Of a stretch of 64,000 bases of DNA, positions 16,931-26,425 are shown piece after piece. The position numbers and the translations under genes are program-made. The stretch lies in the NCBI RefSeq assembly GCF_012726195.1, contig NZ_JAASAF010000005.1, positions 1-64,000 of the forward strand, given 5' to 3'. Source of the stretch: Rhodococcus sp. HNM0563. Lineage in GTDB: Bacteria; Actinomycetota; Actinomycetes; Mycobacteriales; Mycobacteriaceae. Numbering within the stretch: the first letter of the stretch is position 1; every line of letters begins with the position of its first letter. The notes under the pieces are model-generated. The model was not told the origin of the DNA, made no database searches, and saw only the letters and a program-made list of their open reading frames with translations.

Positions 16931-19507
16931 GTGAAAGCCTTGCGTCGGTTCACTGTCCGAGCCCACCTGCCCGAGCCGCTCGCCGCGCTGGAGGCACTGA
17001 CAACCAATCTGCGCTGGTCGTGGCACCCGCAGACACAAGATTTGTTCGCGTCCATCGACCCTGAACTGTGGGCGAAGGTCGACGAGGACCCGGTCCGACT
17101 GCTCGGTGAGATCGCTCCGTCGCGGCTCGATGCATTGGCCACCGACAGTGAATTCCTCGCGCGGCTCGAAGCGGCCGCCGCGGATCTCGACCACTATCTG
17201 TCGCGCCCGGCCTGGTACCAGCTCCAACGCGAACGCGGCACCGCCCTGCCAGAGGGCATCGCGTACTTCTCGATGGAATTCGGTGTCACCGAGGTCCTTC
17301 CGAACTACTCGGGCGGGCTCGGCATCCTCGCAGGCGACCACCTCAAGGCCGCCTCCGATCTGGGAGTGCCACTCATCGGCGTCGGATTGCTGTATCGCTC
17401 CGGCTACTTCAAACAGTCGCTGAGTGCCGACGGCTGGCAGCTCGAGCACTACCCGTCGTACGACCCCCAGGGGCTGCCGCTGCGGCTCCTCACCGAATCC
17501 GACGGCACCCCGGCGCTCGTGCGTGTCGATGTGCCCGGTGCCCGCACCCTCGATGCACGGGTGTGGATCGCTCAGGTGGGCCGCGTGCCGCTGCTGCTCC
17601 TCGATTCCGACATCGCGAGCAACGACGAGGACATGTGCAAGGTCACCGATCGCTTGTACGGCGGCGGGCAGGACCACCGCATCAAACAGGAGATCCTCGC
17701 GGGCATCGGCGGGGTGCGGGCCGTGCGCGCCTATACCCGTATCCACGGGCTTCCCGATCCCGAGGTGTTCCACATGAACGAGGGCCACGCCGGGTTCCTC
17801 GGGGCAGAACGAATCCGCGAACTCGTCACCACCACCGGCCTCGACTTCGACGAAGCCCTCGCCGCGGTGCGGGCCGGAACGGTGTTCACCACCCACACCC
17901 CGGTGCCCGCAGGCATCGACCGTTTCCCGATCGACCTCGTTCGTCACTACTTCGCGGGCCCCAACGGAGAGAACGAATCGGCTTTGCTGCCCGGCCTGCC
18001 GGTCGACCGGATCCTTGCGCTCGGTCGCGAGGACGACCCCCACGTGTTCAACATGGCTCATCTGGGTCTGCGTCTCGGACAGCGATCCAACGGTGTGTCC
18101 CGACTGCACGGTGAGGTCAGCCGAGGGATGTTCGAGGGGCTGTGGCCCGGATTCGATGCCGCCGAAGTGCCTATCGGGTCCGTGACCAACGGCGTCCACG
18201 CACCTACCTGGGCCGCCCGCGAATGGATCACCCTCGCCAATCGGCTCGCCGGCCCGGATCGCGTCGAGGAAGCCCGCGGCTGGGAGCTGCTGCAGGGTGT
18301 CGACCCGGCCGAACTGTGGTCCACCCGCAACGTGCTGCGCGGACAGCTCGTCGACGAGGTGCGACGCCGTCTGCGCAACTCGTGGCTCGAACGCGGAGCC
18401 ACCGAGGCCGAGCTCGGGTGGGTCGGCACCGTCTTCGATCCGGGCGCCCTCACCGTCGGCTTCGCGCGCCGCGTGCCCACCTACAAGCGGCTGACACTGA
18501 TGCTGCGCGACCCCGAACGACTGCGCGCCCTGCTGCTCGACGAGGAACGGCCCGTGCAGCTCGTCGTCGCAGGCAAGAGCCATCCCGCCGACGACGGCGG
18601 AAAGGGTCTGATACAGCAGATCGTGCGCTTCGCCGACCAACACGACGTGCGGCACCGCATAGTGTTCCTGCCCGACTACGACATGTCGATGGCGCGCTTC
18701 CTGTACTGGGGATGCGACGTCTGGCTCAACAACCCGCTGCGCCCGCTCGAAGCATGCGGAACGTCGGGCATGAAATCTGCGCTCAACGGCGGACTGAACC
18801 TGTCCATCCGCGACGGATGGTGGGACGAGATGTTCGACGGCGAGAACGGATGGGCCATCCCGACCGCCGACGGCGTCGACGACGTACGACGCGACGACCT
18901 CGAAGCCGGAGCCCTGTACGAGCTGCTCGAACGCTCGGTACTGCCCCGCTTCTACGAGCGTGATGATCAAGACGTGCCCACCCGATGGATCGAGATGGTG
19001 CGTCATACCCTGGAGAACCTCGGGCCCAAGGTCCTCGCCTCACGCATGGTGCGCGACTACGCCGTCGACTACTACACACCCGCTGCGGAGGCGGCGCGCG
19101 AAATCGTCGCCGACGACTTCGCGGGGGCCAAGGCGCTGGCCGATTACCGGCATCGCATCGACTCCGCATGGCCGGCGGTACGGGTCGCGCAGGTCGACAG
19201 TCACGGATTGCCGGAAAGCCCGGTGATCGGATCGAGCCTCGGCCTGATCGCCCACGTCCAACTCGGCGGACTGTCGCCCGACGATGTGCAGGTACAGGCG
19301 GTGTTCGGCAAGGTCGGATCGGACGACACCCTCACGGACACAGTGACGGTGGCGATGAAACACTCCGGCTCCGACCCGCTCGGGGAAGAGTTCACCGTCG
19401 ACGTACCGCTGCCACTCTCCGGGGCGGTCGGATACACCGTCCGGGTACTCCCGCACCACGACCTGATGGCGACCCCAGCCGAGTTCGGCATGGTCGCACT
19501 GCCGTAA
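16931..19507 (+). CDS. glgP: Alpha-glucan phosphorylase
   Basis: An 858-residue GT35 phosphorylase that releases glucose-1-phosphate from alpha-glucans, and in this lineage may also act on maltose-1-phosphate-derived oligomers. The N-terminal DUF3417 part (1-110) marks the actinobacterial subtype. The pyridoxal-phosphate lysine is Lys615 in GTSGMKSALNGG. GTG 16931 is the start: a -10 box TAGGAT (16918-16923) ends 7 bases before it, so the message is leaderless. The gene is divergent from glgE-glgB, so synthesis and breakdown of the polymer can be controlled separately. A nested hairpin at 19517-19569 ends it. Confidence 0.95.
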   Translation: MKALRRFTVRAHLPEPLAALEALTTNLRWSWHPQTQDLFASIDPELWAKVDEDPVRLLGEIAPSRLDALATDSEFLARLEAAAADLDHYLSRPAWYQLQRERGTALPEGIAYFSMEFGVTEVLPNYSGGLGILAGDHLKAASDLGVPLIGVGLLYRSGYFKQSLSADGWQLEHYPSYDPQGLPLRLLTESDGTPALVRVDVPGARTLDARVWIAQVGRVPLLLLDSDIASNDEDMCKVTDRLYGGGQDHRIKQEILAGIGGVRAVRAYTRIHGLPDPEVFHMNEGHAGFLGAERIRELVTTTGLDFDEALAAVRAGTVFTTHTPVPAGIDRFPIDLVRHYFAGPNGENESALLPGLPVDRILALGREDDPHVFNMAHLGLRLGQRSNGVSRLHGEVSRGMFEGLWPGFDAAEVPIGSVTNGVHAPTWAAREWITLANRLAGPDRVEEARGWELLQGVDPAELWSTRNVLRGQLVDEVRRRLRNSWLERGATEAELGWVGTVFDPGALTVGFARRVPTYKRLTLMLRDPERLRALLLDEERPVQLVVAGKSHPADDGGKGLIQQIVRFADQHDVRHRIVFLPDYDMSMARFLYWGCDVWLNNPLRPLEACGTSGMKSALNGGLNLSIRDGWWDEMFDGENGWAIPTADGVDDVRRDDLEAGALYELLERSVLPRFYERDDQDVPTRWIEMVRHTLENLGPKVLASRMVRDYAVDYYTPAAEAAREIVADDFAGAKALADYRHRIDSAWPAVRVAQVDSHGLPESPVIGSSLGLIAHVQLGGLSPDDVQVQAVFGKVGSDDTLTDTVTVAMKHSGSDPLGEEFTVDVPLPLSGAVGYTVRVLPHHDLMATPAEFGMVALP

Positions 19508-19516
19508 GTCGAGAAA

Positions 19517-19569
19517 GTGTGGTTCCGGGCCCGGAATCCTGGCTCGGAATCCGGGCTCCGGAACCACAC
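19517..19569. terminator. Bidirectional terminator between glgP and dinG
   Basis: An outer 12-bp stem (19517-19528 with 19558-19569) encloses an inner 7-bp stem (19529-19535 with 19550-19556), separated by one unpaired base. It fills the gap between the convergent glgP and dinG stops. Confidence 0.8.
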
Positions 19570-19571
19570 CT

Positions 19572-21605
19572 TCACGAACCGGTGAGCCGGGAGAGCGACT
19601 TGCGGGCGACCTGAGGGTCGGCGGTCTCCCAGAACGGCGGGAGCGATGCGCGCAGATAGCCACCGTAACGGGCCGTGGCCAGGCGCGAGTCGAGCACGGC
19701 AACGACCCCTCGATCGTCGGTCGACCGCAACAACCTGCCGACACCCTGAGCGAGCAGTAGTGCAGCATGGTTCGCTGCGACGGCCATGAACCCGTTGCCG
19801 CCGCGGGACTCGACGGCACGCTGCCGGGCGACCAGCAGCGGATCGTCGGGGCGGGGGAACGGAATCCGGTCGATGAGGACGAGCGAGAGCGACCGGCCCG
19901 GCACATCGACGCCCTGCCACAGCGACAGGGTGCCGAACAGCGACGTCGCTTCGTCGGCCGCGAACTTGTCGACCAACGCACCCGTGGAATCGTCGCCCTG
20001 GCACAGAATCGGGGTGTCGATCCGCTCGCGCAGAGCTTCGGTGGCGGCCTTCGCCGCCCGCATCGACGAGAACAGACCCAGCGTGCGACCACCCGCGGCC
20101 GTGACCAGCTCGGCGATCTCGTCGAGATGAGACGGTGACAGCCCGTCGCGGCCGGGAGGCGTCAGGTGCTTCGCGATGTACAGAATCCCGGATTTGGCGT
20201 GATCGAACGGGGATCCGACATCAACGGCATTCCACTTCGGATCACTGTTGTCGGCGGGTGGTTCGGCCCCCGATGCGGCAGTGGTCTCGCTGCGTGACAG
20301 GGCCTGCGGGGGCAGCCCCCAATTGACGGCCAGACCGTCGAACGATCCGCCGACCGTGAGCGTCGCAGAGGTGAGCACCACCGTCGACTCGCTGAACAGT
20401 CGAGACCTCAGCAGACCCCCGACCGACAACGGCGCGATCCGCACCGTGCGGCGCACATTGCCGCGGAACTCGTCGGCCGCCAGCCACACCACATCCTGAC
20501 GTTGTGCGGGATCGGGCTGCTCGAACGTCGTCAAAGCCCGCACCGCGCAATCGTGCACGTCGTCGATCTCGGAGAGAGCCTGGCTGCGGGCTGCAGCGGC
20601 CTCCGGGTCGGTGCCGGGCTTCGCCGGCCCGATTGCGGTATGCACGGCCCACGCGGCATCGCGGATCGACGCCAGAGCAGCTGCCGCGCCCTCGGGCATC
20701 GAATCCCACCGCGCGGCAGGAAGCTCCTCGAGCAGCGACTCCCAGTTCTCGGCAGCACCTTCGAGCCGGTCGACGTCCTCGTCCTCGACGAGTTTGACGC
20801 AGCGCCGCGCGGCTGCGGAGATACTGCTGCCCGACAACTCGGCGGTGGCGACGCCCGTGACCCGGTCGACGAGTTCGTGCGCTTCGTCGATGACCACGAC
20901 GTCGTGTTCGGGCAGGATCGCGAGCCCCGTGATGGCGTCGATCGCGAGAAGCGCGTGGTTGGTGACCACCACATCGACCTGTGAGGCCTCGGTGCGTGCG
21001 ATCTCGGCGAAGCAATCGTCGCTGACCGGGCAGCGTGCCTTGCCGAGGCATTCGCGTGCGGTGACACTGAGCTGACGCCACGCCTGGTCGGAGACGCCAG
21101 GGGAGAGGTCGTCGCGGTCGCCGGTTTCCGTGCTCGACGACCATTCCGTCACGCGGCGCACCTCGCGGCCGATGCGTGAGAGTGTGAACGCGTCGAAGAG
21201 CTGGGCCTCGGCCGGTGCCTCCTCGGCGAGACCCGTGTGGATCTTGTTCAGGCAGAGATAGTTTCCGCGGCCCTTGAGGATCGCGAAGCGAGGTCTCCGG
21301 CCGAGGGCGTCCTCGAGTGCCTCGGCGAGACGCGGAAGATCGCGGTCGACGAGCTGACGTTGCAGCGCGATCGTCGCGGTGGACACGACAACCGTGCGGC
21401 CGGTCTGTACCGCGTACCGGATGCTCGGAACGAGGTACGCGAGCGACTTGCCCGTGCCGGTGCCCGCCTGCACCGCGAGGTGCTCACCGGTGTCGATGCT
21501 GTGTGCGACCGCGGACGCCATGGTCAGCTGATTGCGCCGCTCCCTACCGCCCAGAGCGTGCACCGCGGTACGTAGCAATTCGGGGACATCGGGGAGTTCA
21601 GGCAC
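19572..21605 (-). CDS. dinG: DinG-family ATP-dependent DNA helicase
   Basis: A 677-residue superfamily 2 helicase of the XPD/DinG group that unwinds 5'-tailed DNA and R-loops. Walker A is AGTGTGKS (47-54). A cluster of cysteines (CLNKIH..., then CLGKARCPVSDDC) should bind a 4Fe-4S cluster. The DEAH box is VVIDEAHEL. The start GTG 21605 has TACCCT 6 bases upstream (21612-21617), a leaderless arrangement. Frames extending further upstream overlap pncA and are rejected. Same position as M. tuberculosis Rv1329c. Confidence 0.92.
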   Translation of the reverse strand: MPELPDVPELLRTAVHALGGRERRNQLTMASAVAHSIDTGEHLAVQAGTGTGKSLAYLVPSIRYAVQTGRTVVVSTATIALQRQLVDRDLPRLAEALEDALGRRPRFAILKGRGNYLCLNKIHTGLAEEAPAEAQLFDAFTLSRIGREVRRVTEWSSSTETGDRDDLSPGVSDQAWRQLSVTARECLGKARCPVSDDCFAEIARTEASQVDVVVTNHALLAIDAITGLAILPEHDVVVIDEAHELVDRVTGVATAELSGSSISAAARRCVKLVEDEDVDRLEGAAENWESLLEELPAARWDSMPEGAAAALASIRDAAWAVHTAIGPAKPGTDPEAAAARSQALSEIDDVHDCAVRALTTFEQPDPAQRQDVVWLAADEFRGNVRRTVRIAPLSVGGLLRSRLFSESTVVLTSATLTVGGSFDGLAVNWGLPPQALSRSETTAASGAEPPADNSDPKWNAVDVGSPFDHAKSGILYIAKHLTPPGRDGLSPSHLDEIAELVTAAGGRTLGLFSSMRAAKAATEALRERIDTPILCQGDDSTGALVDKFAADEATSLFGTLSLWQGVDVPGRSLSLVLIDRIPFPRPDDPLLVARQRAVESRGGNGFMAVAANHAALLLAQGVGRLLRSTDDRGVVAVLDSRLATARYGGYLRASLPPFWETADPQVARKSLSRLTGS

Positions 21606-21630
21606 CGAGCCAGGGTAGCGGGACCCACCG

Positions 21631-22206
21631 TCAGATTTCGGCGCCGACCCATTCGACCAGCTCGACGCCTGCGCTGCGCATCTGATCGAGCGCGGACTCG
21701 ACGGTCGCCTCGGCGACACCGGCCGTGTACCCCAGCAGCACCCGCGTCCCGAATCCCGCCTCGACGGCATCCAACGCGGTCGCACGCACACAATGATCGG
21801 TGGCGATCCCGACGACGTCGACGTCCGTCACACCGCGCTCGCGCAACCACTGCGCGAGGGGCTGCCCCGACTCGTCGACACCTTCGAAACCGGAATACGC
21901 GGCCTCGTACGCGCCCTTCGAGAACACCGCTTCGATCCGGGACAGCTCCAGATCCGGATGGAACCGGGCCCCGACGGAATCAGCGCGACAGTGCGGCGGC
22001 CAGGTATCGACGAAGTCGGGCTCGTCCGAGAAGTGCTCACCCGGATCGATGTGATGGTCGCGTGTTGCGACCACATGGGAGTAATCGTCCCCACGCTCGG
22101 TGAGGAAACACGTGATGGCGGAAGCGACCGCGGTGCCACCGGTCACCGCGAGCGCGCCGCCCTCGCAGAAATCGTTCTGCACATCGACCACGAGTAGTGC
22201 TCGCAC
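21631..22206 (-). CDS. pncA: Nicotinamidase/pyrazinamidase
   Basis: A 191-residue isochorismatase-fold hydrolase that deamidates nicotinamide to nicotinate for NAD salvage. The catalytic triad is Asp8 (VVDVQNDF), Lys97 (FSKGAYEAAY) and Cys139 (ATDHCVRA). Metal ligands are Asp50, His52, His58 and His72. All are present, so the cell should also activate pyrazinamide. GTG 22206 matches the M. tuberculosis start (MRALIIVDV). GTG 22215 would give a GTGA overlap with pncB and three more residues. It follows pncB directly, making a two-step salvage operon. In M. tuberculosis pncA lies elsewhere (Rv2043c). Confidence 0.93.
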   Translation of the reverse strand: MRALLVVDVQNDFCEGGALAVTGGTAVASAITCFLTERGDDYSHVVATRDHHIDPGEHFSDEPDFVDTWPPHCRADSVGARFHPDLELSRIEAVFSKGAYEAAYSGFEGVDESGQPLAQWLRERGVTDVDVVGIATDHCVRATALDAVEAGFGTRVLLGYTAGVAEATVESALDQMRSAGVELVEWVGAEI

Positions 22207-22211
22207 CGACC

Positions 22212-23549
22212 TCACCTCTGCTCCGTCGAAGTCACGAAACGAGTGGGAATCGCCGGGTCGCCGGCCGAAATCGTCAGCCCTTCCCACGGCAGACTCACCA
22301 TCGAACGCCTCAGGTACTCCCTGCTGTCCTCCAGGGTAGGGAGACCGGGGACCGGCTCGCCACCGCGAACCAGCGGAACCGTCAGGTCGGTCGCAGACCG
22401 ACCCTCACCCGTCGGCACCTCGAGGTGTACGGGGTAGACGACCTCTTCGACGAGGGTGCCGGTGCTGCGCGCGTACCGCACGGCGCGCTTCGCGCCGCCC
22501 CGCGATTCCTTGGCCGTACTGCGTTTCTCGACCGGAATACCGTCGACCTCGACGAGCTTGTAGACCATTCCCGCGGTCGGTGCACCCGAACCCGTGACCG
22601 CGGAGGTCCCCACTCCGTAGGCGTCGACCGGCTCGGCACGCAGTCCGGCGATTGCGTATTCGTCCAGGTCGCCGGACATGACGATCTTCGTCCGCCGAGC
22701 ACCGAGGCCGTCGAGCTGCCTACGCACCTGACGTGCAAGGACCCCGAGATCGCCGGAGTCGATCCGGACACCACCGAGCTCGGGACCCGCCACCTCGATC
22801 GCCGTCGCCACACCCTGCGTGATGTCGTAGGTGTCGACGAGCAGGGTCGTACCGACACCGAGCGACTCGATCTGACTGCGGAACGCCGACGCCTCGTCGC
22901 GGCCGTGCGCAGTGGTGTGCAGAAGCGTGAACGCGTGGGCAGCGGTTCCGGCTGCGGGAACACCGTAGCGACGCGCGGCTTCGAGGTTGGATGTCGAGTC
23001 GAATCCCGCAAGGTACGCCGCGCGCGCTGCCGATACGGCTGCTTCCTCGTGCGCGCGGCGCGAACCCATCTCGATCAATGTGCGGCCGTCGGCCACGCTC
23101 ACCATGCGCGCCGCAGCGGATGCGATAGCGCTGTCGTGATTGAAGATCGACAGAGCCAGCGTCTCGAGCAGGACGCATTCGGCGAACGTGCCGTGGACGG
23201 ACAGGATCGGCGAGCCGGGAAAATAGAAGTCGCCTTCGCGATAGCCGTCGATGTCGCCGCTGAACCGGAAATTGCGCAACCAGTCGACGGTCGACGGTTC
23301 GAGGAACTCCGCCGCCACAGCGAGTTCGGCGTCGCCGAATCGGAATGCAGGTAGAGCATCGAGCAACCGCCCGGTGCCCGCGACCACACCGTACCGGCGG
23401 CCGGCCGGAAGCTTGCGGGCGAACAATTCGAAGACGCAGGGCCGGCTGCCGGAGCCGTCGGCCAGTGCGGCTTCGAGCATCGTCAGTTCGTATTTGTCCG
23501 TGAACAGTGCGGTGCTCACCGGCTTCGTACCGGCGGATGTGACAGCCAT
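22212..23549 (-). CDS. pncB: Nicotinate phosphoribosyltransferase
   Basis: A 445-residue enzyme that joins nicotinate with PRPP to form nicotinate mononucleotide, the step after PncA. Typical blocks are FTDKYELTM near the N-terminus, the active-site FNHDSAIASAAARM, and GVRIDSGDLG in the phosphate-binding part. Length fits the family. ATG 23549 is preceded by TAGAGT (23556-23561) at 6 bases, so the message is leaderless. The gene is divergent from clpS, as Rv1330c is from Rv1331. Confidence 0.94.
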   Translation of the reverse strand: MAVTSAGTKPVSTALFTDKYELTMLEAALADGSGSRPCVFELFARKLPAGRRYGVVAGTGRLLDALPAFRFGDAELAVAAEFLEPSTVDWLRNFRFSGDIDGYREGDFYFPGSPILSVHGTFAECVLLETLALSIFNHDSAIASAAARMVSVADGRTLIEMGSRRAHEEAAVSAARAAYLAGFDSTSNLEAARRYGVPAAGTAAHAFTLLHTTAHGRDEASAFRSQIESLGVGTTLLVDTYDITQGVATAIEVAGPELGGVRIDSGDLGVLARQVRRQLDGLGARRTKIVMSGDLDEYAIAGLRAEPVDAYGVGTSAVTGSGAPTAGMVYKLVEVDGIPVEKRSTAKESRGGAKRAVRYARSTGTLVEEVVYPVHLEVPTGEGRSATDLTVPLVRGGEPVPGLPTLEDSREYLRRSMVSLPWEGLTISAGDPAIPTRFVTSTEQR

Positions 23550-23555
23550 CCGCTC

Positions 23556-23612
23556 ACTCTAGAGCGAGCGCGGTGACGGCGGGTTTTTCGAGCCGCGAGA
23601 ACGCCGTACCCT
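23556..23612. promoter_or_regulatory. Divergent leaderless promoters of pncB and clpS
   Basis: Minus-strand TAGAGT (23556-23561) lies 6 bases from pncB ATG. Plus-strand TACCCT (23607-23612) lies 6 bases from clpS ATG 23619. Both have the spacing expected when transcription begins at the start codon. Confidence 0.6.
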
Positions 23613-23618
23613 TGACGC

Positions 23619-23954
23619 ATGGCGCCGTGTTCCAGGACAACCCCCCTCGACGTCCACTTGATCACCGCGGGCCAGGCCATGCCTGCCGAAGCGGAAGTCG
23701 TCGAAGAAGCCGAGGCGGTCGATCGACCGTGGGTGACGGTTGTGTGGGACGACCCCGTCAACCTCATGCACTATGTGACGTTCATCTTCCAGAAGCTTTT
23801 CGGCTACAGCAAGGCCAAAGCCACCGAACTCATGCTCAAGGTGCACAACGAAGGTAGAGCCGTTGTGTCGAGTGGGTCCCGTGACAAGATGGAACACGAT
23901 GTACAGCGTCTACATGCCGCAGGGCTGTGGGCCACGATGCAACGAGACGAATAA
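23619..23954 (+). CDS. clpS: ATP-dependent Clp protease adaptor ClpS
   Basis: A 111-residue adaptor that delivers N-end-rule substrates to ClpC/ClpP. The core [16 protein letters not shown], with the N-degron-binding DDPVN-x-M loop, is intact, followed by [19 protein letters not shown]. The first 35 residues are an acidic, probably flexible extension. Leaderless start at ATG 23619. It is followed 26 bases later by the DUF2017 gene, the order of Rv1331-Rv1332. Confidence 0.93.
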   Translation: MAPCSRTTPLDVHLITAGQAMPAEAEVVEEAEAVDRPWVTVVWDDPVNLMHYVTFIFQKLFGYSKAKATELMLKVHNEGRAVVSSGSRDKMEHDVQRLHAAGLWATMQRDE

Positions 23955-23980
23955 GGCGCCTACAGGAGGATCCGACCGAC

Positions 23981-24559
23981 GTGCGGCAGTGGACCAGGAA
24001 GAATTCGCTGAGCGGCCCCAAACTTCGCTCGGAGATGGACGGCCACGAGGCCTCCGTACTGCGCTCCCTCGTCGCATCGGTGCTCGGGATGCTCGAGGAT
24101 CGTTCCGCGCAGGCACCTCAGGACGATCTGGCGGAACTCACCGGGCTGCGCACAGGTAACTCGACCCCACCCGAGATACCCGCGCTCGAGCGTCTGCTTC
24201 CCGATTTCCACCGACCCGACGCGGACGCCGAAGTCAACCCCGACGACGAGGCCGGCGACCTCAACGGTGCGCTCCGCAGCCTCCACGAGCCGAGCATCAT
24301 CGACGCGAAACTGGCCGCCGGAGCCGTCATCCTTCGGACCGTTCCCGAGGACGGCGGAAAGGTCGTTCTCAACCCGGAACAGGCCGAAGCCTGGCTGTAC
24401 GGGCTCAACGACGTACGACTCGCGTTGGGTACCACGCTCGGCATCGACGCCGACACTCCCGAAACCCTCGATGACGACGACCCCCGCGCACCGCACCTCG
24501 ACGTCTACCACTGGCTGACCTGGATGCAGGACTCGCTCGTCCAGGCACTGCTGCCATGA
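23981..24559 (+). CDS. DUF2017 family protein
   Basis: A 192-residue conserved actinobacterial protein of unknown function, homologous to Rv1332. It begins VRQWTRKNSLSGPKLRS and contains an acidic middle part (DADAEVNPDDEAGD) and the C-terminal block HWLTWMQDSLVQAL. GTG 23981 has AGGAGGA (23964-23970) 10 bases upstream. It overlaps the next gene by ATGA. Its fixed place between clpS and the P1 peptidase suggests a link with protein turnover, but this is context only. Confidence 0.85.
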   Translation: MRQWTRKNSLSGPKLRSEMDGHEASVLRSLVASVLGMLEDRSAQAPQDDLAELTGLRTGNSTPPEIPALERLLPDFHRPDADAEVNPDDEAGDLNGALRSLHEPSIIDAKLAAGAVILRTVPEDGGKVVLNPEQAEAWLYGLNDVRLALGTTLGIDADTPETLDDDDPRAPHLDVYHWLTWMQDSLVQALLP

Positions 24560-25635
24560 CCCCCGGCCCCACGGATTCCCTGCTCGACGTGCCGGGCCTT
24601 CGTGTCGGGCACTGGCAGCAACTCGACGACCACGTCACCGTCGCCGGAGAGCAACCCGGCACCGGAGCCGCCACCGGCTGCACCGTGATCCTCGCGGACC
24701 GACCCACGGTCGGGGCGGTCGATGTGCGCGGCGGAGGGCCGGGCACCCGCGAAACCGACCTGCTCGACCCGAGTCACTCGGTTCAGCACGTCGACGCCGT
24801 CCTGCTCACCGGGGGAAGCGCGTTCGGCCTGGCTGCCGCAGACGGAGTGATGCGCTATCTCGAGGAACAGGGCCGCGGAATCCCGATGGGCGCGCCCGGT
24901 GCCGTGGTGCCGATCGTCCCCGGCGCGGTGATCTTCGATCTGCCCGTCGGGCGTTGGCACACCCGACCGACTGCCGACAGCGGCCACGCGGCGGCCGTGG
25001 CGGCCACCGACACGGAACTACGGCGAGGTTCGGTCGGTGCTGGAACCGCAGCACGAGCCGGTGTTCTCAAAGGCGGCATCGGTACCGGGAGCGTCCGCCT
25101 CACTGCGGGGCCCGCGGCGGGTGTCACCGTCGCCGCGCTGGTCGTGGCGAATCCTGTCGGGTCGGTCTTCGACCCCCACACCGGTCTACCGTGGGGGCTC
25201 GACGCGGTTCGCGCCGCCGAACTCGGGCTCGGCGTCCCTGATGCCGACGAACTCGCCGCCGCCAATGCGCTCGGCAACAAAGGCACTGTGCTCAACACGA
25301 CCATCGGTGTCGTCGCCACCGACGCACCCCTGACGAAAGCTGCGTGTCGCCGGGTAGCCGTGGCCGGACACGACGGGCTGGCCCGGGCGATCCGACCCGC
25401 ACACTCGCCTCTCGACGGCGACACGCTCTTCGCGCTCTCCACCGGCACCGCGGAGCTCCCACCACCGGAGGGCGTGCCCGACGCCTTCCCCGCCGACCTG
25501 CCGATTCTCGCTGCCGTCTGCGTCGCCGCGGCCGACGCGGTCGAACGCGCCATCGTCGACGCCGTGCTCGCAGCCGAATCCATCGCAGGAATCCCGTCCT
25601 ATTTCGACATCTTCCCGTCCGCCCGGACCCTGTGA
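24556..25635 (+). CDS. P1 family (DmpA-like) self-processing aminopeptidase
   Basis: A 359-residue Ntn-like hydrolase of peptidase family S58, homologous to Rv1333. The protein is expected to cut itself before a nucleophilic Thr, most likely Thr248 in GTVLNTTIGVVATDA, to give alpha and beta chains. The N-terminal part has LLTGGSAFGLAAADGV, conserved in the family. Substrates of related enzymes are small peptides or beta-aminopeptides; the natural one here is unknown. ATGA overlap with the DUF2017 gene couples the two. Confidence 0.85.
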   Translation: MTPGPTDSLLDVPGLRVGHWQQLDDHVTVAGEQPGTGAATGCTVILADRPTVGAVDVRGGGPGTRETDLLDPSHSVQHVDAVLLTGGSAFGLAAADGVMRYLEEQGRGIPMGAPGAVVPIVPGAVIFDLPVGRWHTRPTADSGHAAAVAATDTELRRGSVGAGTAARAGVLKGGIGTGSVRLTAGPAAGVTVAALVVANPVGSVFDPHTGLPWGLDAVRAAELGLGVPDADELAAANALGNKGTVLNTTIGVVATDAPLTKAACRRVAVAGHDGLARAIRPAHSPLDGDTLFALSTGTAELPPPEGVPDAFPADLPILAAVCVAAADAVERAIVDAVLAAESIAGIPSYFDIFPSARTL

Positions 25636-25681
25636 CCACGACAGACCCACACGTCACCCGGACAGACGTCACAATGGACGC

Positions 25682-26305
25682 ATGACCATCCCGACAGGTA
25701 CACCACCGACCGAACGGCCGACGTGGCTGCGTTCCGGACTGTGGATCGGCGGCTTCGTCGCGTTCCTCTACGTCGTCGAGATCGTCGACCGGATCCTGCC
25801 CGCGAACTTCGAGAACGCCGGAATCGAAGCGCGCACCGGCGATGGACTCTGGGGGATCCTGTTCGCTCCCATCCTGCACGGTGACTGGACGCACCTGACC
25901 GCAAACACGGTGCCCGCGCTCGTCCTCGGTTTCCTCGTCCTGTGGTCGTCGGGAATCACCCGCGGCATCGTGGCGACCGCCAGCATCTGGGTGGTCGCCG
26001 GTGTCGGTACCTGGCTGTTCGCCGGCTCCGGGGACACTCACATCGGCGCGTCCTCGCTCATCTTCGGCTGGCTGACCTACCTGATCATCCGCGGGATCTT
26101 CACCCGCAAGGGCGGACAGATCGTGCTCGGGCTGGTTGTGCTGTTCTTCTACGGCGGCATGCTGTGGGGTGTCCTTCCCAGCGATCCGTTCGTGTCGTGG
26201 CAGGGGCATCTCTTCGGAGCCATCGGCGGAGTCATTGCGGCGTGGGTGCTCTCGTCGGATGCGCGCCGCGCACGATCGGTGAGAACCGCAGACCGGGTGC
26301 ACTGA
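25682..26305 (+). CDS. Rhomboid family intramembrane serine protease
   Basis: A 207-residue membrane protease with six hydrophobic spans. The catalytic Ser124 lies in IGASSLIFG and the partner His176 in WQGHLFGAIGG. The supporting HGDWTHLTANTVP (His71, Asn75) is present, so the enzyme should be active. It corresponds to Rv1337. A -10-like CACAAT at 25670-25675 stands 6 bases before the ATG. In the related mycobacterial block murI follows; here the next gene is the metallo-beta-lactamase-fold gene. Confidence 0.9.
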   Translation: MTIPTGTPPTERPTWLRSGLWIGGFVAFLYVVEIVDRILPANFENAGIEARTGDGLWGILFAPILHGDWTHLTANTVPALVLGFLVLWSSGITRGIVATASIWVVAGVGTWLFAGSGDTHIGASSLIFGWLTYLIIRGIFTRKGGQIVLGLVVLFFYGGMLWGVLPSDPFVSWQGHLFGAIGGVIAAWVLSSDARRARSVRTADRVH

Positions 26306-26425
26306 GCACAGCGACGGCCGTCACGCCCCGACCGGGTGTCGAACCCTGGGTCACAGCTCCGTTGTCATTGTGAGTCCGGCCGGAAACCGGGTGTTGGCTT
26401 CATCGGAGCCCTTCGGCATGGCAGC

